This document shows, in pieces, positions 21,250 through 29,605 of a stretch of 32,258 nt of DNA. How positions within the stretch are numbered: the first letter of the stretch is position 1; each line of letters begins with the position of its first letter. The stretch covers positions 1 through 32,258 of the forward strand of contig FLMG01003966.1 of assembly GCA_900088475.1 (NCBI GenBank), read 5' to 3'. The DNA comes from Hyphochytrium catenoides (lineage: Eukaryota > Sar > Hyphochytriomycetes > Hyphochytriales > Hyphochytriaceae). The notes below the pieces were generated by a model. It made no database searches, had not been told where the DNA came from, and worked only from the letters and a program-made list of their open reading frames with translations. The position numbers and the translations under genes are program-made.

Positions 21250-21580
21250 GGACCAAAACTTCTGCAGTTGCTTCTACCCTTTGCCGACTTCACCTGCCTT
21301 CTTTGCTCTTCTTCTCGCTTTTCTACATCCTTTTTCTCTTCATCCCGATTCTTCTCTACATCTCTTTCTTTTCTTTACTCTTTCGTTTATTGCACATCTT
21401 CATTCTACTCTCCCTCCCTCTCCCCCTCTCTCTCTCCTTCCCCCGCTTTCTCTCTCGCTCCTCTCTTCTCCCCTTCTCGACCTCCTTCTAGCCTTTTCTG
21501 CTCTCTTTGTTTCCCTGTGCCTTTCTCCTCCCTGTCTCTCTCCTCCAGTCTCCCTTCCCTGTTCACTCTCCTAGGTATCC
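21250..21580 (+). repeat. pyrimidine-rich block (CT-rich on + strand)
   Basis: The block has long TTCTCT, CTCCCT and CTTC words with few purines. Three overlapping + strand ORFs (up to 124 codons) rich in Ser, Leu, Phe and Pro arise from the lack of purines and are not called as genes. Confidence 0.8.
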
Positions 21581-21884
21581 GCCTCTTTTCCCCTATATTT
21601 GCTTATCTCGTTGCTTACGCTCCTCTGATTGTTTTTGATTAATCTAATAGGACTACCTCGTAGTAGTCCGCACTTCGCCGCACCTGCTCTCTGGTAGTCC
21701 GCATTTCCGCCTCACCAGCTCTCTCGAGGTGGCTCTCCTTTCAAAATATCTCTCTCTCTCATCCAGTTGTGTCTCTTTTTTATTTCACTAACAACAAAGA
21801 CTAATAACTACTAAGAAGAAGTAAGAGTCGAAGAAACAAGAAGAAGAAGAAGAAAAAGAGGAAGACGAAAAGAAACAAGGAACG

Positions 21885-22223
21885 CTATGACGCCTTGGTC
21901 TCTTCTTTTTTATCCTGATCTCCTCGACACTCATCATCAGTGAAGGAAAAACTATAATTGATCTCTTCCGTAATAATAACAAGAAGGGGAGAAGGAGGAG
22001 GAGGAGGTAAACCATCAACCACAATGTCGTCACCATCAACTTCGAACGCCGCGAGGCAAGCAAGAGAAGGGTCCAACTCCTCGTCAAGAGGAATACGCTT
22101 CAAAATCTGAAGCGCATTTTCCTCATGACTTGCCATAAAGACTCTCGCGTGAAGGCGTAAAACCATGGCCAAACGGGACCATTGACCAAGATGCCGAGAA
22201 GCATCAAGAGCCAGAACGGTCAC
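21885..22223 (-). CDS. unrecognised ORF fragment, 112 codons, no ATG start
   Basis: An open frame from a GTG-containing codon at 22223 to a TAG at 21885 has varied, protein-like composition: LALDASRHLGQWSRLAMVLR, HARVFMASHEENALQIL, a Pro6 run and an acidic tail. A TGA lies four codons upstream. In another frame just upstream (about 22225-22300) the strand reads LSHWLESFGGAMPGVVDCVR. The two could be one coding stretch broken by a frameshift or joined by splicing. The family is unknown; a decayed element or an exon of an unidentified gene are both possible. Confidence 0.3.
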   Translation of the reverse strand: MTVLALDASRHLGQWSRLAMVLRLHARVFMASHEENALQILKRIPLDEELDPSLACLAAFEVDGDDIVVDGLPPPPPSPLLVIITEEINYSFSFTDDECRGDQDKKEETKAS

Positions 22224-22499
22224 ATTGAAGCTTCACCAGAAGATTTCTTACGCAATCAACAACGCCCGGCATGGCTCCCCCAAAGGACTCCAACCAATGG
22301 GACAAATTGCAGCCCTACTGTACAGCCCGGCAAGGTGCCTCATACTTCTTCAACTTCGCCTTTTTTTCAGACAAACGACCTTGATAGCCTGCGTGGACTT
22401 GTAATAAAAACTATTTCTCTTGCTCTCATCATATGTGGTCTGTCCAGATGTCTCTGTCTCAACTAATCGCACAATATGTCCCTTCTGACGGTGATCAAG

Positions 22500-22655
22500 A
22501 GGCATCTCTCTCCTTCTTCGTCTCTCTTTCTCTCTCTCTGTCTTGTACTCTCTCTCTCTCTCTGTGTCTTCCCCCCCTCCCCCCTTTTTTCTCTCTCTTT
22601 CTCTCCTCTCTCCCTGTCTCTCTCTGCCTCTCGCTCTCTCTTTCTCTCTAGTTCC
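22500..22655 (+). repeat. (CT)n-rich block
   Basis: TCTCTC runs are interrupted by TCTTTC, CCCCCC and CCTGTC. Overlapping Ser-Leu ORFs on + and Arg-Glu ORFs on - are artefacts. Confidence 0.9.
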
Positions 22656-24925
22656 TTTCCTTTGGGGCACTCTCGCTCTTGTATAATAGTTACTTCTTCC
22701 TCACAATCTTGTTGGTTCCCTGGTGGTTTTTCTTCTTCTTACTTCAGCTCTTTACATTGTAGCATCTCGCTTGGTTTCTCTATTGGGCTAACACATAACC
22801 TGTCAAGCCCCTTCATGTTCCACTCTTTCTTGATAGTGAAGCCCATACAACATGCTGTACTTGCGTTCCTTCTTCTTGCTTCTAGCACTCGCTCCTTTCG
22901 TCATCATACCCTTTCCGCCGGCCCGAACTCTTTCATTGTTTAGCCTAGCTAGCCCTCGCAGGGTACCCAATCCTATACATCTCTTCAACGTTTCTTAGTT
23001 TTTCTCGGCAGTCTTTCTCCAAAAACAGCCTCGTCTCTTGTCGCTCTCCGTCTCACTGCCTCTCCTTTTTCTAGAACATGTCTAACATTTCTTTCTTTTT
23101 CGTAGGCTTCCCAAACTTAACTTACGGTTCCTCTTCTTCCTGCTCTGTTGCTGCTGTGTCGCGCTCCGCTTGTTGACTCACTATTCTCAGCTATTCACCC
23201 TCCTCCTCCCACTGCTTGGCTTCTTTGCAAGTCAGAAAGAAACTAATTGTTACCCCTCTTTTTGTTGAGTCTCCTTTCTACCCTGGGCTGTCTTCTCTCT
23301 CCGTCTGTCTCTCTCTGTTTGTGCTCTCCGTGCCTTGATTGGTCTCAAAAGTCTTGACGGACTCCTCTTTGTTTCTTCCTTTCTTCCTGTTTCTTTCTCT
23401 TAGCGTCGGACGACAATATCACTCATAGACCTACTATTATCCTCCCATTTTCTTATTACCGGTCAAGGTGACGCAAACTGAAGACCACCACTGAACGATC
23501 GCAGGCAGAGTAATCCTTCCTTGACCTCTCTTTATGTCGGTATTAAATAGATTTTGCTAAGCGCTTTGCAGCGGGTTTAGATCTTTGTTGTCTACTATAC
23601 TGCAGGAGGACGACGGTCCCGTTGATGCTGGGCCGGCCAATGATCTCCTCTCCCTTGTTTGCCCCCGCAAGGCTAAATCAGGCAGACGCATCTTGAGAAG
23701 AAAGGGCACCGAGAACTTGGCGAGTCTTTTCCTTTCTATCAGTTCGTGTAGGTGGTGACTAAATTTTGCAGAACCACTCGTCACCCCTTGTCATATATAT
23801 TTTCGTAGCAGAAGTTCCGCCTCATCGACTAGTGCGTTTCGACCGGCCTCCGCTGAGGTCCACAGCATCATCATCAACCGTACGAGGCAATTAGACGCAC
23901 GGCATACTTTAAAGAAGACAGAGACAACTTCTCTTTCTCTTTCGTTTCGTTCTTTGTCGGGTGCCTTACTCTCAAGTCCTCTCTCTGTCCTTTGATGCTT
24001 GTTGCGTTCTGAAGCTCGCTTCCTCGGGCCAGCGTCCTGCTCTGCTGCTTCTCAACTTTAGAGTACGAGCGTCTCTCCTATGATGCCAGATAGACCGACT
24101 ACTGCTGCTGAAGTCTCGCTTCATTATTGGTAAGAGGTAAATATATCGGCGGACCACATCATCATAGAGGCGAGAAGAGCAGAGTCTTCGTCTTCCTTTG
24201 GCTAGGATATCTCTTTCTCTCCATTTTTCCTGACAGGTTTCGGCGCATCCTTCTGTCCTTGTTGCAATGGTCGGTGTTTTATAGATTGGTTCATTGATGC
24301 CTATTTGGCACCGCTCCCCCGTTGTTGCTCCTGTTCTGTCCGGCCTTTCCCTCCATCAGTCTCGTTTCCTACCTCCCCCTTTCTATCTTCCAGCTCCCTC
24401 ACTAACTCTCTGTCTTTTCTCCTCCTCCTAAGTTTCCTCACTATCATCGAACACCAATTCTTCAGCCTACTACCTCTTTTCGTTCCCTCTCTATTGTCAT
24501 CATGTGTCTGTTAACGAGTTCTAATTATAAGCAGCAGCAGCTTCCTCTCCCTTTTGGCGTTAGGACCAAAGTCACCTAATTTCAGCTTTTCTCTCATCTC
24601 ATTGCTTCTCTTTCTTCTATCGGCTTTCTCTTTTATAGCGCCCTTTCTCTCATGTATTGTGTATAGGATTTCTAACTAAGGGTAGGTAATTTTCCTCAGC
24701 CCCTTCTTTCTTCTTCTTGCTAGATTTTGTCTCTCCCCTCCTTTGATTCTCTGTTCACTCTTTATTGCTGACAGTCATGGTTTTCTTCTGATTAGCGCTA
24801 CTTCGATGATTCTAAAAATAAGGTGCGGGGCAGAACTCTGTGCAACGAGAGACCCATAGAGAAAAGAATGGACCCAGCTGAAACGCTGCTAACGTTGCTC
24901 TAGTCAGCTGTGCTTCTTCTATCCG
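22656..24925. other. no gene seen
   Basis: The sequence is CT-leaning and complex, with only short ORFs. Patches near 23270-23400 and 24300-24480 are pyrimidine-rich. No family motif or RNA gene was recognised. Confidence 0.5.
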
Positions 24926-25408
24926 TTGCTGCTGTCTCTGGTAGATTTTGAGCCGGCGGCAGAGGTTGAGGCTGACCGAGGAAATCTGAAAGTGACGGAG
25001 GAGGTCAGCCCCATCCTACAACCGCGCCAGAAAACTTTAAAACCTAATATCCCTCCCTGGATATTCCACGGAAACGCTGCTACTACTACGTGTAGGAGCC
25101 TCTCGCAAGCAGGAGAGCAGAGGAGAACGGGAGGACTGGGCACTCGAAACACATGTCCACACGCTTCGCCTGCTAAGCTTCTGGCACAAATCTCCAACCT
25201 GTTCTCTTCTTCTCTTTATTCAAGCTTGAATCCATTCCTTTCAGGAGGAACAAACGGAGAGACGGAACGGAGTTGTGCGGCTTGGCTTGCGGCACAGATA
25301 CGTGGTGTTATGGTGGTCTATCAAGGTACAACCAGGACTGTATCAGCCGACAGCTCCGTAAATAACAGCTGGTCATCCGTGCCACAACTTGGCCACCGTT
25401 GTCTCTGA
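24926..25408 (+). CDS. unrecognised open frame, 160 codons, no ATG at its start
   Basis: The frame is open from about 24926 to a TGA at 25406-25408. It contains VDFEPAAEVEADRGNLKVTE, QPRQKTLKPNIPPWIFHGN and ERSCAAWLAAQIRGVMVVYQ. The sequence is neither repetitive nor CT-skewed, so its length is somewhat unusual for chance. An acceptor-like TCTGGTAG at 24937-24944 could start an exon; another acceptor-like TTTCAG lies near 25244. The first in-frame Met is deep in the frame, so a standalone gene is unlikely. I assign no function. Confidence 0.25.
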   Translation: MLLSLVDFEPAAEVEADRGNLKVTEEVSPILQPRQKTLKPNIPPWIFHGNAATTTCRSLSQAGEQRRTGGLGTRNTCPHASPAKLLAQISNLFSSSLYSSLNPFLSGGTNGETERSCAAWLAAQIRGVMVVYQGTTRTVSADSSVNNSWSSVPQLGHRCL

Positions 25409-25904
25409 TGTCCTGATCATTGATATAGACAACTAGTCAATCCGCAAAAGGAAGATGCTCCGTCATTAGCTTCTTGGGGCACAGGCATCGCATCATGTGA
25501 ACGACTTTGCAACCTCAGGATGCGGCTTGAGAGCTAAGCAAGAAATAGTTGAAGCAGATGGACATCATTAAGGTAGTAAGGTAGTAAGGCGAGGAAACAA
25601 AAGAAGTGAGGAGCAGAGCCAGCTCTGGCAGGAGAAGGAGTGCCGGCCAAACCCCGTGCAAGCTGACATTAGGGAGTCCGGAAAGGAAATCTGTCATTTC
25701 AAGGAATTGTCCGGCAAGAGGTGGGCGGGTAGAGACCCAAAGAAGAGAGAGAAGTTAGAAGCGCTTCTCGGTGGGGAGACGACGTACGGGAGGATTGTTT
25801 AACTATTGTTCTCAACAAGAGAAGATGAAGGGATCTCCTCACTCCATATCTTGATGAGGCACCTCTTTGTCTTCCCACAATTCCACGGGAGAAACATAGA
25901 GAGG

Positions 25905-26285
25905 AACTGCCTCTCTCTCTCTATGTCCCTCTCTCTCTTTCTTTTTTTTTCTCGCTCTGTGGGTTGTTCCTTGATGCCTTTTTCCCTTTCTCTCGGTCAA
26001 CATACAGTGCAGGAGCGGTGACGTCTCTTTGCCGCTGAGAGCGCAAAGCAATAGAGCAGTACACGGAGAGAGAGAGATTGATCATGGACGTTCGCTCTCT
26101 CTCTCTTTCTCTCCTTTTTCTATCTCTCTCTTTCTTTCTTTCTCTCTGTCTCTCTTTCTCTCTCTCCTTCTCTCTCGCTCTCTCTCCTTCTCTCTCGCTC
26201 TCTCTCCTTCTCTCTCTCTTTTTCTCTCTCTCGGTCTTTCTCTCTCTCTCTCTTTCTTTCTCTCTCTCTCTCTCTCATCCTCTCC
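25905..26285 (+). repeat. (CT)n block with a 20-bp higher-order repeat
   Basis: CT-rich DNA occurs at 25909-25955 and 26092-26280. At 26161-26217 the unit TCTCTCCTTCTCTCTCGCTC is repeated nearly three times head to tail, showing a higher-order period in the dinucleotide tract. The ORFs through it are artefacts. Confidence 0.85.
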
Positions 26286-27143
26286 TTGTTCGTTTTATTC
26301 ATCAAGGAATATCCCATTTTCGTCCCTTCATTCTCTCGTTGTCGCCCATCGATGTCCCAGCTATCGAAGCTTGTCACAAGAAGTTCGAGGGGGATGGACC
26401 AAAGACGATGAACTGAGAGAATGCAGCAGAGTACGGAAGAGACAGAAGAGATAAAGTCCCTGTGCCTCCGTTGTGATTATCCAAGCGACGCGCGCCTGCA
26501 TGCTTCCTGCATTTACTTCTGCTTCTGCTCGCCAGTAGTAGCTCTCTTTTCTTTCCGTCGTGAAAAGACCAAAGTGAGAAAACAAAAGAGGGATGGAGGA
26601 GAGAAGATGCCGATATGGAGGAGGAGAGAGCGGAGGAAGAGAGAGATGGAGGTGAAGAGATAGAAATAGTGAGGACGGGAACTTGAAGATAGAGAGACGG
26701 AGACATTGTAAGAACATATATAAGAGAGGAGTGGGTAATCGCACATAGTAGTGCACTCTTAAGAATTAAAGACAGATGGCATATGTGATAGAAGAAAGCA
26801 AGCTACCATATCACATGCAAGTATAAGGTGATGAGCAGGGTTAGCGAAGTCGTCGCCTCAATCAGCTGGCCGGCCCTAGCCCACACAGAGCTTGTTGGGA
26901 GAGAAAACTCTGTGAAGGTGATATCATAAGGAGTTTCTCTTGTCTTTGTTTTCGTTTTGACGACGACGAAAGTTTATCGCCTGGTTATCGTGCCAGAAAG
27001 GACAGACGAATGACCTGCCTTTGAGGTCAGAAGACTATATCGCAGCAGCAAAACCAGTTGAGGAGCTACAAATAGGCGAGGTTCCGGGCTCATGGCCTCA
27101 AGTGTTCAGTTCAGGAGAAGACGTCATAACGTCACTTGACAGC
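26286..27143. other. no gene seen
   Basis: This is mixed DNA with a purine-rich patch at about 26565-26700. Open frames on both strands over this patch are composition-driven. Confidence 0.5.
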
Positions 27144-27171
27144 CGACTATAAAGCCTAGGTTTTATAGTCG
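27144..27171. repeat. 28-bp near-perfect palindrome
   Basis: The arms CGACTATAAA (27144-27153) and TTTATAGTCG (27162-27171) are perfect reverse complements around a GCCTAGGT centre. Only one base pair of the whole 28 departs from symmetry (26 of 28 bases), and it can form G-U wobble in RNA. The palindrome abuts the first copy of the 81-bp-period repeat. Confidence 0.9.
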
Positions 27172-27305
27172 CCTGCAGTTCAACAACAACTACTTGTTGC
27201 TCTTCTACAGTGATGTTGAAGGCCAGTATGCTGCAATCCTTTTCATCAGAAGCCTGCAGTTCAACAACAACTACTTGTTGCTCTTCTACAGTGATGTTGA
27301 AGGCC
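27171..27305 (+). repeat. 54-bp perfect direct repeat, period 81 bp, frame-preserving
   Basis: Copies at 27171-27224 and 27252-27305 are identical. The 81-bp period is a multiple of three, and one + strand frame stays open through both copies, each giving LQFNNNYLLLFYSDVEG, before a TGA soon after (about 27334). It may be a minisatellite or a decayed repeat-protein exon. Confidence 0.92.
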
Positions 27306-28222
27306 GTTTAAACTGCTTCATGCGGTCGGTACGATGAAAATTAGCTCTCTCTCTCTGGCGTTTACAGTTAAGCGGCTGCAAGTCTTCCCTATACGGAACT
27401 GCCTATATCGTGGATGACCTATGTGCCCATGTCAACTATAATAATAGGCTCAGGGCCAATTCATTGGTGAAGAAGCATCATCTCTGTGACATGATATCTT
27501 CTATTAGCTACTTGCCCCTGTGCTACTGGATGATCCTGATTGTTCGCTCTCCTGTTGTTGAGAGGTTATGGTGATGAATAGGACGCCTTCATATAAATAA
27601 TGAAGAAAGACATGCGCGTGATCGCAGCAGTTTATATATAGTGTATATATATAGAGAGAAGAAGGGCTCTTTCTTCTTCATCCTTTTCTCTTGGTGCATT
27701 AACATTTCGCACGCTCGATACCTACTAGCTGTTCAGCAATTTTTATTGAAATATCTTTACGGACCGGAGGGAGCAGCCTAAAAGAGGCCTGTTATCTTAG
27801 AGGGGCTACTTGCCCGTCCAAGAGGAAATAAGAGAGAATAAGTGCAGATTAGGCAGATAATAACAAGCACAGTGAGAAAAGAGCAGCTTCATGATCGGCA
27901 GACATCAGTAGTATAGAAAAACAATGTTATTGAGACGTCAGCCTCCAACCCATGCTAAGCAAACATAGGACATTCGATATCTTAATAAACAGAGGGGAAA
28001 GGGCAATTAGTATAGAGTGAGCAGAACATCTAGTGAGCTTAGGGCTTTATACACGAGTTCGAGAATTTTGGCCTTGAACAACTATAAATTACAATGCAGC
28101 ACATCGGCGGCCAGTCTACTCTTTCTTGGTCTTAAGGGGGTGAGGGGCCGGAATGGCTTGTTTCATAAGTTGCTACGGCTTGAAGAAGGGTGTCTCTTGC
28201 ACATACTACTCCTTCCCGTCGT
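27306..28222. other. no gene seen; TA-rich patch
   Basis: Only short ORFs occur. A TA-rich patch (TATATATAGTGTATATATATAG) lies near 27634-27655. The 3' UTR of the minus-strand channel gene should extend into the right end. Confidence 0.45.
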
Positions 28223-29169
28223 TTATTGTACTTGCTTGACCGCTTGGCTTTTCGCGTTCATGGTACGGACGTACTCATCCAAGGCGTTACGCGCCAGAGT
28301 CATCCTGCTTTTACCTCTCCCGACATGATAGCCAATGCTAGACCAGTGCAAAATCGGAAAGATCACTCGACTGCAAATATCTATCCATAGGGCAGCATTC
28401 GCGTCCTGAAAAAGGGTACTTGTAATAAACACTATGTAGGTCTCCATGCCACTAAGGAACAGCAGGAGGAAAGAGGTAACGGTAATCTTGTCCATTAGGG
28501 TGAGGTAAGGAACTTTAGGGAGCTTGTCATTAGTGGCAAAGAGGAAAGCCACCGCGGCGAGGAAGAGCGTAAGCGCTGTTTGCATGCGCCCGTTCACGTC
28601 GGTAGGATCTTGATAAGAAACTATGAATGACCACGTGTTGATGAGAAGCTGTAGCAGAACAACTTTCCAGAGGTAGAATCCACTCTTGCGGCAAACTAAG
28701 ATTTCCAGTACGGCGTTAGAAAATGGCCTTCCAGTAGAGCTGCTCAGGTTGCCATCACGGATCTCTGCAATGGGAGGATTCAGAACGTCCCATTCTACTA
28801 AACTGTGACTGACAGATGTAGACAGGGGATCCGATTCGTCATCGTTCAACAGTCTTATTCGTGTTGAGTCACACATAGTGGGGCCAACACAAATCCTGAC
28901 TCGCTGAATATCAAAGGGGAACTCATCAGCAAAAACCTGCACGTCACGCTGCCTCTGTAGCGCTGACTATACTTCATAAGTCCAGTAGCTGTGTCCTTCA
29001 AATTCCATGATGTGTTGCCGTCCCACAGCTCTTCTAGGTCAACTGCATTGTTGATCTCTATTTTTGGTGACCAGAGCTCCTCGTACTCCGGAACGGTCCG
29101 GCCAAATTTAGGCTTTCCCGCGCCAATCATTGCTGGATCGTACCACTTCAGAAACAGACAGAAGTCAAC
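28223..29169 (-). CDS. pentameric ligand-gated ion channel subunit (Cys-less, GLIC/ELIC-like), frame broken by one base, 5' exons missing
   Basis: A membrane channel subunit of the Cys-loop/pLGIC superfamily. An acceptor-like AAAGCAG places an exon start at 29169. The first frame gives 76 residues of extracellular domain: VDFCLFLKWYDP, ELWSPKIEINNA, WDGNTSW, and TGLMKYSQRYRGSVT. The second frame starts at 28942 and gives 239 residues: VQVFADEFPFDIQ, then TM1 at about 89-110, TM2 at 118-138 (NGRMQTALTLFLAAVAFLFA) followed by LPKVPYLT, TM3 at 151-174, TM4 at 185-207 and a short tail to the stop. The two frames overlap by exactly one base at 28942, so one lost G (CGGT to CGT) explains the break. 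No cysteine pair flanks FPFD, and position -2' of TM2 is neutral (Asn). The break is either an assembly error or a pseudogene. No N-terminal exon was found. Confidence 0.9.
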
Positions 29170-29280
29170 CTGCTTTTCAAGGTGTTCTGAGCTGCTGGAC
29201 AACACCTTGGGGTGGTTTCTAAGCGGGCAACTACTGCTGGCACCACGCCATGCAATCAAGTGGCCTCCTAGGGTAGGCTA

Positions 29281-29605
29281 ATACCTACCTAGCTTGGTAT
29301 CGATTGAGACCTACGCTGCAAGTTTGGCTAACACTTACTAAGGCTGGCAGCAAAACTGGCATCAAAAAGAACTCCAAGGGTACATAGCTTGACACCTACG
29401 ATGGCCATTTCCTTCCTACAGCTTTCATTTTGAGGCCGACAACTCTACGCTGTGGCACTCTATGGCTGGCACCTACGCTCGCACGTCGTAGCCTGGTATC
29501 GAGGATGGTACCTACACTGCACCACCTCCACTGGCCACCATGACTGGCGCTAAGGAGGAGGCCTATGGCACCTAGACCAACAGGGTAGGAGTTTGCACCT
29601 AAATC
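29281..29605 (+). repeat. degenerate repeats with an ACCTACG / TGGTATCGA theme
   Basis: ACCTAC(G) occurs near 29283, 29309, 29394, 29471 and 29509, and ACCTA again near 29570 and 29596. TGGTATCGA occurs near 29295 and 29493, each followed within about 10-12 bp by ACCTAC and CTGCA. The units are old and diverged. The block lies directly upstream of the recognised channel exon on the minus strand, where missing 5' exons or a promoter would be expected. Confidence 0.5.

Noticed and set aside
28017-28390. Plus-strand ORFs over the channel gene
   Set aside because: They are antisense shadows of the TM3-TM4 coding region of the minus-strand channel.
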